A stretch of DNA of 64,000 nucleotides from Ceratotherium simum simum (GCF_000283155.1 NW_004454170.1:9485675-9549674), one strand, 5' to 3'. Positions 11,726 to 26,134 are shown, counted from the stretch's first letter. The notes: generated from the letters alone by a model not told the origin. A program made the numbers and translations.

Positions 11726-13970
11726 TCTGTTCTCTTTCCATGTATAACCCTATACCTCTATACCTGTCTCTCAGTCATGCTTCATTAAAGAGTCTTTTCC
11801 AGTTTTCTGGTAAGAAGGGAATTGGAAGCCAATGCATCATATCATTTTCATTTTTTATGGTTCATGTCACTTTGCTGCTATATGTCATGGACTCCCACCC
11901 TAGACTGTGGATTCCTCAAGCAAAGCAACCACGTGTCAGCATGTAGTTCCTACTTAGTGTTTGCTGAGTGAATGACTTAGAATCTGGATACGTGATCCTT
12001 ATAGTACCTAATATAAGGGTGGCATACCTTATTTGAAAAAGCGACCTGGAAGTCAGACTGTACTGTCATGTCACTTAACAGCGAGTGATTACATGACGCT
12101 TTTTACTACCAGAGAGAGGTAAACCAAATGGGATCTGCAATACAATGTAAAATTTGAAGGCGATCACTGGTCACCTCCAACCCTTCTGCTTTGCACGTTT
12201 TAGTGACTTAAAGAAACACTGATAAGAAAGGCCAGTACACACTTCAGAATTGCAGTGGACACACACTGGGTTATCTGCTCAGCTGTTTTTCTCTGGGTAG
12301 AGTTCAACCTCCCCTCACTCCCCTTCCAACACACACGCCATAACCACACTGCTCAGTGGTTCCAGGCAGCCATGTTTATGCTGTGATCTGCCCAGATCAG
12401 ACTGACCAGATTCTTTCTTCCAGGAATTTGGAATTTGGAATATAGAGACACAAAGAAAGGGGGTTGTCTGGGTAGGCAGGCCCATCAACGGCAGCCCCCT
12501 GGAGGGGAAATCCACCATGACCTGCTGCTGCAGACCCAAGATCAGCCCCAGTAATCGCCCTTCCTGGGGCCAGTACAACACAGAAAAATACAACATGGAA
12601 ATAATTAGACTCTCTATTAAACAACATACAAACACGCACACACAGATGGAATCAGAAAACTTGTTAGTTCTCAGGAATAAATATATAGAATTTGGAAATG
12701 AATTAATCTTTTCTCCCTGTTGCTTCCTGAACCTCTGTGAAGTCATCACAGCTTGCATTATTTCCTATTTCAGGCACTTCTAGAAGCCCATGAGCGGGCC
12801 TATGGAGGGCAAGAATGTGCCTGATTCACCTTTGTATTTCCCACAGGACTAACCGATCCCTGACCCTCCTCGGGCATTCAATGGACGTTGACGAAGTTGA
12901 ATTAAATTTGATTGACCGTATTGACAGTAGTAGTGAATTTGCATGTTTCTGGGGTAAACAATATTAAAACTCTACTCACATTTAATCACCTGTCCTTCTT
13001 TGTGTCCAGGTGTTATGTTACAATTAAGGAAATAGGTAGCCATTAGGTAAGTACATGTGCTTAAAAAAAAAAAAGACGAAAGGGGAAATTCCTGGGGAAC
13101 ATTTTGGTGCCCTTTCTCTGCCCTCAGCCTTCCTCATCGCCTCATGTCCCCAGCTCTGGGGCCATGCCCTCTCTGGGATCCCACACTAGATGTGGTGAGT
13201 TGTGTCCTAAGATGCAGTTAGGAAAGGGTGCAGAGGGCAATGGAGGGACGGCTGCCATTCATGGATACATCACCGAGCAGACTCTTTCCAGGGCCCTGGC
13301 TGCCATTCTGAGCTTTAGAACCAACTCTTTGGACACGGACAGTTGAGAGGCTTAGGGAGGAGCCAAGAATGAGCTGGGGTTAGAAATTCAGACATAAGGT
13401 GGTGAATGTGGGGGACAACAGCTCGACCCTGAGGAAACATTTTGTAGAGTCCTTTGGTGACTATGGGAGTAGCCTCCTGTCTGAAGGGTTTGTTAGTCCA
13501 CTGCGTTGGTCACCTAATTACCTAAAAACATTCATAAAGAACCAGGTGATGGTCTTGGTGAGATGGAGAAAGGTGCAGAGTCAAGACCACAGTCTCAGAC
13601 ACTGAGAGCATTCAGGATGTGGAAAACACCCCTGCCCTCCAGTCAGGCATCCCTTGGCCAGTGCCCTCCATTCTTGCCCTCTCCCTGGCCTTGCCCTGGT
13701 CAACACTATGGAATGCTGACAGAGATGTGAATGTGGATGCAGCTGAAGATCTTGAACATTCAAACGCCTTCTCTGCTGGAATAATCCCAGAAAGTGGTTG
13801 GACAACAGAGAGGAGGATGGACCCAGACAGCTTAAAAAATATTTTTTATAAAACTGTTTTGCTATACTAAATACTGTATATGATATAAATGTGAAAAAAA
13901 AAAATGGGCCTTGCACTTTGGGGGGCTTCCATTCATGTTTCAGGATTTCAGTGATAAGAAAATAGATTCT
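11726..13970. other. Intergenic, no gene recognised
   Basis: No splice-bounded coding segment on either strand. The 147-codon minus-strand frame at 12315-12758 has no family resemblance. A short poly(A) run lies at 13063-13074. Nothing else can be named. Confidence 0.5.
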
Positions 13971-13971
13971 T

Positions 13972-14212
13972 GGGGCTGGCCCACTGGTGCAAGCAGTTAA
14001 GTGCGCGCGTTCCACTGCGGCGGCCTGGGGTTCGCCGGTTTGGACCCTGGGCGTGCACCGATGAACCACTTGTCAAGCCATGCTGTGGCGGCATCCCATA
14101 TAAAGTAGAGGAAGATGGGCGTGGATGTTAGCCCAGGGCCGGTCTTCCTCAGCAAAAAAAGAGGAGGATTGGCAGATGTTAGCTCAGGGCTGATCTTCCT
14201 CACAAAAAAAAA
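13972..14212 (+). mobile_element. ERE SINE (equine repetitive element), type with AAAGTAGAGGAAGATGGGC
   Basis: Starts GGGGCTGGCCCACTGGTGC, continues GCGGCGGCCTGGGGTTCGCC (B-box region) and CCATATAAAGTAGAGGAAGA, then two GATGTTAGC blocks, and ends in an A-rich tail. It sits directly against an L1 fragment. Confidence 0.93.
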
Positions 14213-15770
14213 TATATATGAGCTTATACTATACCATACATGTTATTTCATAACCTTATTTTTTTTACTCAAGAATATATCATGAACATATGTCCACGGT
14301 AATCAACAGATGTACATCATCATCCATCTTACTAGTTACATAGTATTCTATTCTATGGAGTTAGTATAATTTGATCAATTCCTATTGTTAAAACTTTATA
14401 TTGTTTCCAATTTTTGTCATAATAAACCACATTTGATAAAGGTCCTTTTATAATATCTCTTCTCTCTTTTCTCTATCATTGTCTTAGGATAACTTCTTAA
14501 AAGTGTAATCTTTACTTGATTTTTGACACAGAGACATTCTTCCGTCTAGAAAAATTGTACCAGTTTGTACCCCGCCCCCCAACAGCAGTGGTATCAAAGT
14601 CTTTTAAAAATAACTTTAAATTGGTTTCTATTAAATATTAAATACCTGAAGATAATATTTCTAACATATGAAGGACATAAAGACTAATAAAACACCTGTG
14701 AATCTACCACCTAGCTTAAGAGCTAGACCATCACGATCTCCTAGAAGCCCCCGCCCTCCAACCCCTCCCTGCAGCCCTCCTCAGAAGAAGAATCCACCTT
14801 CCTGAGCTGAGTCTCTATCAGTTCTTGTTTTTCTTTAGTTTTACCACATAAGCTTGCATTCTTTAACAATATATGACTTCGTTTTGCATGCTTTTCCTTT
14901 ACATAAATAAAATTGTACTTTGTATGTATTCTTTTATGACTTGCTTTTAAAAATCATTTGTCAGTGAAGTACATCATACATACAAAAAAGCGCATGGGTC
15001 ATTAAGCGTTCAGCTTGATGAAATTTTCTCAGCATGAACATACCCCCAGATCAAGACACAGAACACTGTTAGCACCCCAGAAGCCCTCCTTGACCCCCTC
15101 CCAGTTACTATGTCCCTCCAAGGGAAACCAATATTCTGACTTAAAACATCATAAAATTTGTATAAATGGAATCAGAGTGACTAACTTTAGACACTCAATT
15201 TATGTTCCTGCATGCTGCTGCATGTTGCCATAATCATTTGTTGTTATCGCCGTGTAGTGTTCTAGTATATGACTATATTACAATTTATATATCTATTTAC
15301 CTCTTGATGGATATTTGGGTTTCTTCCAGTGTTTGCTATGACAAACAAGGATATTATAAACATTCTCATATGTGTCTTATGTCCAAATGCTAAGGTTTCT
15401 TTAGGAAAAATTAGGAATGAAATGTCAGGGTCATAAAATATAGTTATTGTTAGCTTTACTAGGTAACGTCAGATGTGAACTCACCACTTACCACTAAAAA
15501 TAAAAATCTTTGCCAATCTAATAGGTAAAAATTTAAATCTCATTGTTTAAAATTGGCATTGCTTTCCTTACATTTATTGCACTATTACGTTTTTTTAAAG
15601 ATGTTCATTAGCCATTTGTATTTTTTCTTTCGTGGATTTTCTGTATCCTTAATCCATTTTTCTGTTGGGTTGCTAGTATTTTTCTTAATGATTTTTAAAG
15701 ACTTTTATATATTAAGGACAGCACTTGTTAGTCTGTTATGAACGTTGCAAATATATTCCCTACAATTTGT
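14213..15770 (-). mobile_element. L1 (L1M) 3' fragments, antisense
   Basis: Several stretches of the antisense L1 3' signature: ACATAGTATTCTATTCTATG followed by GTTTCCAATTTTTGTC at 14338-14420, and again TAGTGTTCTAGTATATGAC and CTCTTGATGGATATTTGGG at 15254-15330. Probably two or more old insertions. No intact reading frame. Confidence 0.75.
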
Positions 15771-16225
15771 TTTTTTTAATTGAGATATAATCGACATACA
15801 ACATTATATTAATTTCAGGTGTACAACATAATTCGCTATTCGTATACATAGCGAAATGATCAACACAGTAAGTCTAGGTAACATCTATTGCCACACATAA
15901 TTACAAACTTTTTTTCTTGTGATGAGAACTTTTAAGATTTACTCTATTAGCAACTTTCAAATATGCAATACAGTATTATTAACTATAGTCACCATATATG
16001 TACATTACATCCCCAGGACTTATTTATTTTTATCTGGAAGATTGTACCTTTTGACTCCCTTCACCCATTTTACCCATCCCCCACCTCTGGCAATCACCAA
16101 TCTGTTCTATCTATCTATGAGTTTGGTTTTGTTTTTTTAGATTCCACATATAAATGAGATCATACAGTATTTGTCTTTCTGTCTGACTTATTTCATTTAA
16201 CATAATGCTTAGCATAATGTTTTTA
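15771..16225 (-). mobile_element. L1MA/L1M 3' end, antisense
   Basis: Opens with TTTTTTTAATTGAGATATAA, then AATTTCAGGTGTACAACATA, GCGAAATGATCAACACAG and GTATTATTAACTATAGTCAC. This is the typical antisense 3' end of L1MA-group elements. The same family occurs in sense at 52260-52545. Confidence 0.85.
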
Positions 16226-19200
16226 TCTTAGCCACGCTTAAACTTACTTTTCCACTCCAGGATGACCTGTTTGTTAAGGTGACTTTATTTTTCACAGACA
16301 CGGTGCATCTGGATAGTTTTCCAAAATTGCTGACCAGAGGTAGCAATGGCTGGGTCAACGTGTGACGCAGATGTTCTTTCTGCACATTTTAGAAGCAAAA
16401 GTGGTGACGAAGTTTCCATTATCTGGAGACCTGTCTTCATCATACAGAGAATGAAGAGTGAACTGAGCTGTGCTAGTGCCAATTCTTCGCTTCTTATGCA
16501 AGGAGTGGAAGTAATGGTTGTTTCTCCCCAGAAGCCAGCAAATAGGCTGGGCTTATTACAGCAGGGAGGTTTCACCAAAGTGAGATCACCTGCGGGATGA
16601 AACTGCCCACCAACAACCACCAAATGAACTCTCCAGCAATAGCCTGGCACGGGCTCCCCTCCCACAGGGGTTGTTGATTGCTCCAGCTTTTATAATCCTC
16701 AAGCCCTATTCCAAGGAGTTTTTGTGGTTTCAATCAATGTGCTTCTGGGAATAAGTGCCCTTATTATTCCTAGTTCACATTATTTGCCGTGCTCTTATAC
16801 CACAGTGACAGAATACTCTTTGTGCGGCTATACAATCACAGTCCTTTCAGGAATCTCTAAGAGCTTTCTAATTAGGACCTATGACCACACGACAGATGGA
16901 GAAACTGAAGCCCAGAGACAGGGATGACAAAGCTTCACCTTGGTCATAAAGGGGCCAAGGCCAGGTCTGACTCCTACTTGGAGGGTCAGGGTCACCTAGG
17001 AAGTTTAGCTATTAAATTGAGGACTGAGAACTAGAAATGCCTGGTATTGGTTGGGCAATAATTCTCAGCGGCTAGGCTCCTAGGACCAGAAACTGTATTA
17101 AGGCTAAGTCATTTGAAACTGAATTCTGCATTAAGTAATTAAACTTAATCGACTTCCTATGATGTGCCAGGCACCATGCTGGACACCAGGCATGCAAAGA
17201 TGCACTCCTAATCCTCACTTTGGATGTTCACAGCCTAAATAGAAGAAGAGATAGACATGTAAGCAGAGAGTTGTAAGAAGCTGGGTGCTTTAACAGACAG
17301 TAGACGAGAAGGCTGGGGTAGCACCTAGCTCTGCGGGGCTTTCAGGGAAAGCTTCTTGGAGGAGGACTTTCCACCTGGGTAAATCTTCAGAGATGGACTG
17401 AGCTTGCTAGGCAGAACTAGGGGGAGAAAAGCATGGCGTGCTGGAGGCCAAGTGCGTACAAAGGCCTGGAGGTGTGAGATGCGCTTCCCGGGGTTCAGGG
17501 AACAGTGAGAACGTCAACAGGTCTAAAGTGGCCATGGTTATCCCACTGTTCTTTCTCTCTTCTATTTTTGTAGCCAAAACTCTATTTTTATTCTCAATAT
17601 CTTTTTATTCTCAATAATTTATTTGGGATATTAAAAAGACTGAACACTTTTTTTTTTTTGTCTTTGCATTATTGCTTTAACCTTCCACTTCTCCTCAGGG
17701 CATTGTGGACGCCTCTGACTAGGGAAAGATCTTGTATCGGGGAGCGCCCCAAAGAAAAGCAAAAGGTGAAAATTTCACTGTATTCCAGGAGACACCTGGG
17801 GATCTCAGGGAACTCTGTGCAGGAACTCAGCTGGGCCATCTTCTTTTACCATCTGTATAGCAAAACCATGGTCTTGGATGACTGCGAGGTTACCTGTCAC
17901 AGGTCTGGCACCAGAGGGAGGTCCTGTGGTTCAAAGCTTGTGGAGTAGAAGGTGTCGATGAAAGCAGATGGGGATGGGGATGCAAGGGGAGAACATGAGC
18001 TGGTCAGCTATCTAATAGATGATCCGTATAAGAGTGAAAACATCAGAATTGAGCTCTATGAGTGTGATTTGCAGCTGGCTCTGGAGTCAGGCTGGATTGG
18101 AGTGGTGAGAAACCAAAGGCCACCTCTGGCTTCCTCTCCTTGCCTCTCTCTTCCTTGGTATCTTTCGTTGCCCACTCTGCCTCCCATGGGGTCTTCTGGG
18201 CAGCACTTTACATACCTCCTCAGTCGATGAGAACAATAATGTGGTGTACTTCTCAAGTCTCACCTCAGTGCAATTCTGGCACCTCAGCTAGGCCTTGGCA
18301 CTATGGACGGACACTGACTACCCTGACACGTGACAATCAAAGCAGGACTCTACCTGCTGCAGTGCTTGTGTAGAACAGGCACTCAACCAGTCCATGAAGA
18401 AGAAGGTCAGGGAGAGAGAAAGGGAAGGAGGGAGGAAGGATGGACAAGGAAGAAGCTAGCTGGAAACAGCGAAACCCAAATCACCCAAAGCCACAACAAA
18501 TTCTAAATTCTGACAAGAGAAGGTCGTTGCTGGAGGAGAGCGAAGATGATTCTAAGGAAAGAGATGGATGAATGGTCTTTTTTTTTTTAACTTTCTTGCC
18601 AGCTCTAGGCACTGGTCCACTCGCTCCAGCCTCAGACCTCAGGTCAGAGCCTGAGCTGCATGCTAGGCCCCCACTGGGCCTCTGCAATACCAGTGGGCTG
18701 TGCTCCTGCCTGTGCACTGCTCGGAGCTCAGAAATAGTAAAAAGCTTGCTCTACAGCTCTTGTCTTCGAGGTGAACATCGGTTCAGCAGGCAGATCAGTC
18801 AGGACTGCTCCATGCAGGGATGTGAACGAAGGGCTGGAGGCCAGAGAATAGTCAGAGGCTGAGGAGGGGTGGGAAAGTGGAGGGAGCTGTTTGTTCTCAT
18901 CAGCAGGACGTAGTAACCTTAGCCACCACACGTCCACCTTTATGCTGACCCTCAGGGCCAGGCAGCCTCACTGCTTCACACAAGATTGAATAAGATACAG
19001 GCTATGGGGGAATCCTGACTATTGTGCCTGGCTGGAGAATCAGAATGTGGAGGATGGGACAGGTTTTTCAGTGATGGAGAGAAGAGTACGCAGGTGGAGG
19101 GAAAATAGGAACAAAGCCCTGATGGCGAGAATGTACAAACTGAGCTCATGGGACGCTGAGGGAGCTAGTTTTACCACAGACTGGAATATTCACAGAGGTG

Positions 19201-20555
19201 TGGTGGGAGGTGAGGCCTGGCTCTAGGTCAGCGTCTCACTGTGGAGGGTCTTAAAGGATAAGACTGAAGAATTCAGGCTGTAGCGGGAACCCAATGGGAA
19301 TAAAAGTTTTGGACCAGATGAGTGAATTGGGAAGCAATGGGAAGTAAGGATTGCTCAGAAGAGAAAGAGACTAGAAGAAAGGAAAACAGGAAGAGAAAGC
19401 AATGTTCCAGGAAGATATGATGAGGTTGTGAACTACGTGACTAGAGCAGGAACAGAACGGAGAAAACGCTGTGGACAGTTCCCCTTCCTCAGAAGTAGGA
19501 CAGCTCCTCTCCTGCCTAGACACATATCTCATATAAACAAACCCAGATACACATTTAGGAGGTGAGAGAAAACACAACCTCTTCACCATCTCTCTCTTCT
19601 CAGCTGTCAAGCCCCTAACGCCCACTTCTTCTGTTCCCTCTATCCCATTCTGGCCAATGGCCAGAGGCATTTGCTCTAAGGACAGAAAGAGTCATGTGGG
19701 GGTTATTTATATCTGCAGCTGCACTGCCTGAGCCCTCTGTCTGGAGGGCATGTGCTTGGTGGGGAGTAGGGCCACATCCCATCTTCCAGGCAGAGACCTT
19801 GGCTGGGGAGTCTGCAGCCTGCATGAGGTCCTGCTGATGGAATGGGGCCAAGAGGTCAGATGGTCCATCCCTCTGCCCCCAGAGAGGCCGTCAGCAAACG
19901 CGAGATCTCTGTGGTTGGACAGAATAGCTAACACAGTCCAAATGCCTCCTTCCTTTAGTATTTAATTATTTTCACAGTTCACTAAGTTATTCCTTTTACC
20001 CAACCTAAACTTCTTATTGCAATTTTAAGTCTCCTTGCTTCATGGTCTGTGTTTCGGGAAGATGGCAACTCTCCAAAACCTTGTCAGTAGGGAAACAGTT
20101 CTGATCAGTCAGGTAGAAAATGTCCATTGAATCATGGGGCTTGTGTCCAATAGATTTGATGGCAAGAACTCACTTTGGATAATAGCCCATTTATTTTGCA
20201 GTTGCTAAATAACTCAGAAAGAATGACAGAGAAGCCTGGGTTGGCTCATTGTGCTGGTAACACTTCCCGTTTTTTCCTCCCCCCAGTGCTCAAGGCTTGT
20301 GCTGACAAGGAAGCCTGATGGATGTATATGCCTCCTCCCAAGAGAAAAAATTCCTCTTGAGTGTAAGAAATGTCAGACCCTTTAGGTCCGCAAATGACCT
20401 GGAAAATCATCTTCCTTTGAGGCAGAAATGACCTGGAACATCACTATTTTATAAGGCTGTAGTTTCTTTCCCCACTGTTCTTTGGGGGCTGTGCTGGCCA
20501 CTTCACCACAGAGACGGAAAGCAACCACCATTGGGTGGACCCCAGAAGCAGCAGG
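16226..20555. other. Intergenic, no gene recognised
   Basis: An ancient repeat-like segment lies at about 17150-17510 (GATGTGCCAGGCACCATGCTGG, later AAAGGCCTGGAGGTGTGAG) and a related one at about 19190-19330. The family is not resolved by eye. No coding exon. Confidence 0.4.
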
Positions 20556-20559
20556 CTTT

Positions 20560-20700
20560 GTGCACAGTTATCACATTTAACTTTCACAACTCTTCAACAG
20601 GGCAGTTATTAGCCCCATTTCACAGATAAAGAAGCCAAGGCTCACAGGGATGTTATGAGAGGAAACTGAGACTCAGAGGATAGCCAGGGAGCTGATGTGG
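20560..20700 (+). repeat. MIR SINE fragment
   Basis: TTAACTTTCACAACTCTTC, CCCCATTTCACAGATAAAGA and GAAACTGAGACTCAGAGGA follow the MIR 3' half. Confidence 0.6.
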
Positions 20701-23700
20701 GGTGTGGGACAGTGGAGGGAGCTGTTTCTTCCCATTAACAGACTATGGTAATTTTAGCCATCATTTGCCCACATTTACGCCAACTCCGAGGGTCAGGCAG
20801 CGAACCGTACACAAGACTGGATTTGATATTGGCTGCAGAGGGATACCAAGTATCACGTCTGGTTGGAGAAATCAAGGTGAGGGTGTTTCTGCTGGGTCTG
20901 GAAGGACAGATGAATTTTTCAATGTGGTGTAACTGGGGGTCAGGGGAGACTGTATACTCTTTAGAGCTATTTCTCCATGACGAAGGTTGTGGAGTTTTCC
21001 ATCTCCCTCAACTGAAGAAGGAGGTTAAGATTGCCGTGAGGGGTTTAGGTTGGTTATAAGAAAAAACAATGAGCTGTGAAGATGGTTAGATACCAAAAGA
21101 GCAGATGCTCAGGGTGAGAAAGCTTTTCTGAAAGGCCACACAGAAAACAGCAGCGACTCTGACCTGGATAGTTCTGTCCAAACCCATTCCTTTCCCTTTT
21201 CACTGGTGAAAACAATCAACCACAAAGGAAGCTCAGGCCCCCCACCCAGCATAATCAAGGCCAGGGTGGGTTTCTCACAGCCTTCCCTCCCACAGTCTGT
21301 GCAAAAACAAGGAGTGGCATGGCCGTGAACCCAAGGAGGTTGTTCATCATTGTATTCCCAGTTCCTGGTACCCTGTATGCGTTCAATAAACATTTGGTGA
21401 ATAAATAAAAGGTCATCTGTTTTCAAAACTGTTTGTGTCCTTATTGGCCTAGACGCAAGGCCTTTGGCATAGATCCAGGAAATCTGACTTCACAAACTCC
21501 TGCTCAGATGCATGTTGCTGACTGCGCTACAGCGCCCTCTGTAATGTAAGAAGAGGTACCTTCAGTGCTCAGGGGGAAGGAAAGGGGCTTTCTATCAGCT
21601 ACTCCTGGTCAGCCACTCGGGGGAGGGGGTCAGCGGGAGGAAGTGCTTCGGACAGACTCATGGGTGCTCTCCTGTGTCAAGGGCCCTCAAGGAGAGATTC
21701 CAGACACGCTCACTCCCTGTGAGAGACAATTCTAGCCAGGACTAATACGCTTTTGAGCAACCCGGGGGACACTGTAACCGCTAAGTAGGATAGACCTGAT
21801 GTTGTTTAAGTGATTCCATGATTACAGTCATTTCTCCTGAATGCCCTGATACTTTGAAATGTGACATTGAGGGGTTTGTGTCATCCAGCAGCCTGGCCAG
21901 ACGCAGCAGTAATTTCTGCAACATGAGACAATACTGAGTTCTTTTTGAGTGTAAACTCCTATCTCCTCAAGGCTAAATATTGACTTTACACTTTAGGAGT
22001 GTATCTTTTTTCCAAATGCTCTTTGTTCCTCTCTGGCTTTCAAGTAGTAGATACCCAATTGCTTCTCATTATGTCAAGAAGAGTCTCCCTGAGAAGAAAG
22101 GGACGCTTGCAATCTAAGTGCTGCAAAAGGAGAAAATGCCAAAGGATGGCCAGTTTTCTAATAACCTGTCCTGACTGCTACATACAAGGGGAGATACTAT
22201 TAGAATTTCAGAAATGACGTCTTTTGTGTTCTGTCAACAGCTTTGATAAAGCCCTCTCCACATTCTCTAAAAATAGAGGTCTTTAAGTAGCTTGAGGGCT
22301 CTCCTTGTCAGTTTCCTTTTCCATTTCCCACCCCTGGCTCAGGGCCTGGCATTGCATCAGCTCAGGCCAGGAAAGTCCCTCTCCCCCACTTGCATTTCTT
22401 CAGTAGGCTTTTCATCTGCTTCTCCTATCTGTGGAGGGGACTTCAGAGCTGACTCTCCTAATCACCTGATGTCTGTCTCTACTGGTGGGTGGGGTGGGGA
22501 AGGGAAAGCAGGGTGGGGACACAGTGTTAACAATTCGCTCTCACTTTGCTCATCTCCTCAGGGTGAGAAGACACATAAAAGCATCATTAGCTTTCACTGC
22601 TTCCAGTGGGGGAGGGAACTCCAGGCAACACAACCTATTTTCACTTTCCACGGTCTTGGGAAACAGGAGAACTAGCCATTGATATCGCCTCATAATTCCT
22701 CAGTCTAATTCAGCTCTATTTTATTTGTCCTAGTCCTCTATTTTAAACATTTTTGATTCATAGCCACAAATAAGCTTCATCAAAATCCACAAATGAAATC
22801 TCCCCAGACAACCAAAAGGTGAAGTAGAGACTATTTCTTCTCTGCATACAATCTGATTTTCTTTAACTCATCCTGAATTTTGAGAGTATTGGGTAGATGT
22901 TCCTTTTCCTGATTGTTCTAATTCATTTGGTATTATCTCACTTTTATAATTTTACTAAAGAAAACTATCTGGATACAATAAAAATATTTTTAGTCTCAGT
23001 TTGCCAGCTAGGTATCACTAGACAAGAGCTAGTCTGTAGACATGATCTATAAGGAAGACAATCCCAAACTCATTTCACCAAGTTTCAATCTTTAACCAGA
23101 CCTAAATAACAAACAAAGAGGACCATTACTGTACCACAAACGTGACTGTGCAGGAGAGAACTGCTCCGGGAGAGATGCGCAAGTAAGCAGGAAGATAAGG
23201 GAAAAAATATAGATGGAAAAATGTTTTGTAACTGTAGTAGATTGGAAAACAGTAAATTTACAACATTCAGCATTCTTCATTAGAATGTGGAAATTAATGG
23301 CTCCAGGTCTTGGTATGTTATTTAAGGATAAAGACATGACTTGTTCTGTTTAAATCTCAATTATATATAAAAATTAAATTGCTCATAGAATGAGTACTTT
23401 AGACTGGGAGATAACACAGGATAATGAACTGGCTCTAGTCGAGCCAATAAAATACACAACCCATGTGTTAAAGGTCTTTGCATTCTTGGGCAAGAAATGG
23501 AAAGGAAGACCATAACCTCCTGCAGTGCTGTTGGTAAGAAATCTAAGCCAATTCACCAGAATTTTGGACTTCTCAGTACATCCCACCATACTTTTAATGT
23601 TGGTGACTGATGAAGGCTAAATCTAAGGGTGCATTATAGAAAGAAGAGGGGTGGGTGTTTGGTTGAGGAACACAGCATTATATTACCAGGAGCAAAGCAA

Positions 23701-24655
23701 ACACACAAACGAGTAACTTCCTTGTCATCTACACACTCTTCCATGAGAAACTTTTGGTGTGTCTAAGAATTCCAACGTAGACCCCTTATCTAGAAACCTA
23801 CTTAAGAGTTATCTAGGTCCTACGGCAATAGTGAATCTCACTTCTTCACTTCTCACACTTGTACTGTCCAATTCTCTAGGCAGTAGCCACCTGAGCCTAT
23901 TTCAATTTGAATTAAAAGTAAATAAGATTCAATCACACTAGCCATATTTTAGATACTCAGTAGCTAGATGTTGCTGGTGGCTGTATTGCATAACGCAGAC
24001 TTAGAACATTTCCATCATCACAGACAGTTCTATTGCACAGCGCTGCATATACCCTACATACCAGGTGCCAGGGTCATCTTATCCCTATATACCACTGGCA
24101 GATACTGGCACAGAAAGATCAAGTGATCTATCCAAGGATCCATGGCAAGTGAGTCTTAGAAACAGAACTTAAACTGACATCTCTGGAACCCTGTCTGAGG
24201 ATCTTGTTTGGTTGGTTTGTTCTTCTCTGAACCTAATAACATGACAAGTGACTTACAGGCTCCAGATGCAAATTACCTGCCATCTTGATTGGTTTGAGCT
24301 AGAAAGGTCATTTCACAAGATCTCTTAGTTTAAGCTGGAATACAACCTTTAATTTCTAAATAATCAATATACTATTGCTATCACCATTGAAGGCAAGCAG
24401 TAGGTTTAGAAAATATTTTCATAATTTTCTTTGTACATTTGTCTTTAAATATTTTAATTAAATAGGATTTACAGCACTGTAGTAGACATAAATTCCATTT
24501 TGTTTAGGTTAGCATGAAGTTATTTTGTTATTACTCAATGTACCCAAATTGAATATGAGGGAAGATAGCTTAAATGTGTGTTTAGTAGCAGAGAAAAGGT
24601 AACTTTTATTTTGAATAAATAAAATGCTAAGATTAAGAACTGATCTAACACTGTG
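20701..24655. other. Intergenic, no gene recognised
   Basis: An L2-like 3' tail lies at about 21335-21415 (TGTATTCCCAGTTCCTGG, TTCAATAAACATTTGGTG). A weak CTCF-like core lies at 21531-21545. The rest, including the 127-codon frame at 22292-22675, shows no family resemblance. Confidence 0.45.
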
Positions 24656-24659
24656 AAAA

Positions 24660-24960
24660 ATAATACTAGGGAGGATAATAATAACAGCAGTAAAAATATT
24701 ATATATCTGCTTACTACATGCTAGGCACGTTCTAAGTGCTTTACATATATTAATTCTATGTTAACTCACTTAATCCTCACATCTACCCCATGAAGCACTA
24801 TTATGCTTCCTGATTTTAGGAACTGTGGCATAGAGAGATGGAGCAGCTTATTCAAGCTTACAAAGTTAGGTAGAGAGAGGATTCGGACCCGGGTAGTGTG
24901 GCTCCAGAGGTTCACAGCCACCGGGTTATACTGCAGAGTCACTCAACACTGAGAAAAATT
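24660..24960 (+). repeat. MIR SINE
   Basis: TACTACATGCTAGGCACG, TCTAAGTGCTTTACATATA, TTAACTCACTTAATCCTCAC and a GGATTCGGACCCGGG 3' part. Confidence 0.8.
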
Positions 24961-26134
24961 AGTCCTGTCTTCCTAGAATCAATCAGCCAGTGCCCTTTAT
25001 CCATATTTCTAAAATCAGGGAACATGCTCATTCATAATCAGTATGTGTATCTTTCCTTTCTGCATCTTTCCTTGAGTGTTTTTTTTTCTTTTCACTCATT
25101 AATGTAGTGTTAAAATTATAAAGTTTCCCTCCATTCAAATAATTGTTTAACAGTTGATGTCAAAAATGCAGTATATATTATACCAAACACAAAATCAAAG
25201 AGTTCCACTCCTGGATCTAATGGACATACTGAAATAAAATAGCCTTTTTTGCTTTATAATTTTCATACTCTGAACTATTTGTATTTGTTTTTATTTTAAT
25301 AATTCCTTTCCAAATTTGTGCCAGGGGCCCTACAGCACAGCAAATCAGAGCTATAGCTATCAAAAGCATATCTTTTAAGAACATAATATTTGCGAAGGTC
25401 TCAAAGGGAATTAGAGGAATTGGTGGCTTACAAGATTTGCTCCAGAATTCTGGAGAATTCTGCCTTGAAACAGTACCAGAAACCTGAAAGTGACAATATA
25501 AAATTTCATTCTGAAAACAGCAACTTAATTAAAAAAAAATTTTTTTTCCCAATTTAAGAATCTTTTTTTGTTTTTAGTCTTTCAGTCACCTGATCACAAA
25601 ACTCTAGCCTGGAGTCAAGAGATTCAGTCTAATTCAGTCATTTTACAGACAAGGAAACTAAAGTCTACAGAGATGAAGCACTTGTCCCAGGTCACAGAGC
25701 TAATTCATCAGAGTGAGAAACGGAACCTGGGCTTTCTGATTCAGCTCTTTCTACACCTGGTAAAAGGGCAAGGGTCCTGCACACGTCCTCCACCCCACTC
25801 CGGCAGTTCTCCCTAAGGGTTATGTTCCCAGATGCTCTCATGACTGTGCACATCGTACATTGGGTACAACCGGGCCGCATTTAAAGGGACGTCATCCACA
25901 GTGAACACTAGATTTACACGCGTTTTGTGACAATGCTCTGGCCGTTGGCCATAGAATGTGTTGTGTGGGGACAACAGCTCACGACGCCAAGTGACCTTAG
26001 AGGGACCTGAGTTCAATCCCTTCTCACCCCTAGAGGCCACATGACAAGAAAAAAAAAAACAAAACTCCTTATTTCCTTAAACTCTGTCCCTCCTTTGAGC
26101 CAATGTCAACTTTAAAGAGAAAAAGGCAAAGCAC
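24961..26134. other. Intergenic between INTS7 3' end and upstream DNA
   Basis: A MIR-like 3' half lies at about 25640-25750 (TTTACAGACAAGGAAACTAA, GGTCACAGAGCTAATTC). No exon. The region lies beyond the likely INTS7 cleavage site. Confidence 0.5.

Noticed and set aside
12315..12758. 147-codon minus-strand open frame
   Set aside because: Composition looks random and no domain is recognisable.
13581..14069. 162-codon minus-strand open frame, the longest in the window
   Set aside because: Runs from an ERE into unrelated DNA; no family resemblance, no splice context. Chance frame.
21526..21545. CTCF-like AGCGCCCTCTGTAATG
   Set aside because: Only the left half of the motif matches; too weak to list as a site.
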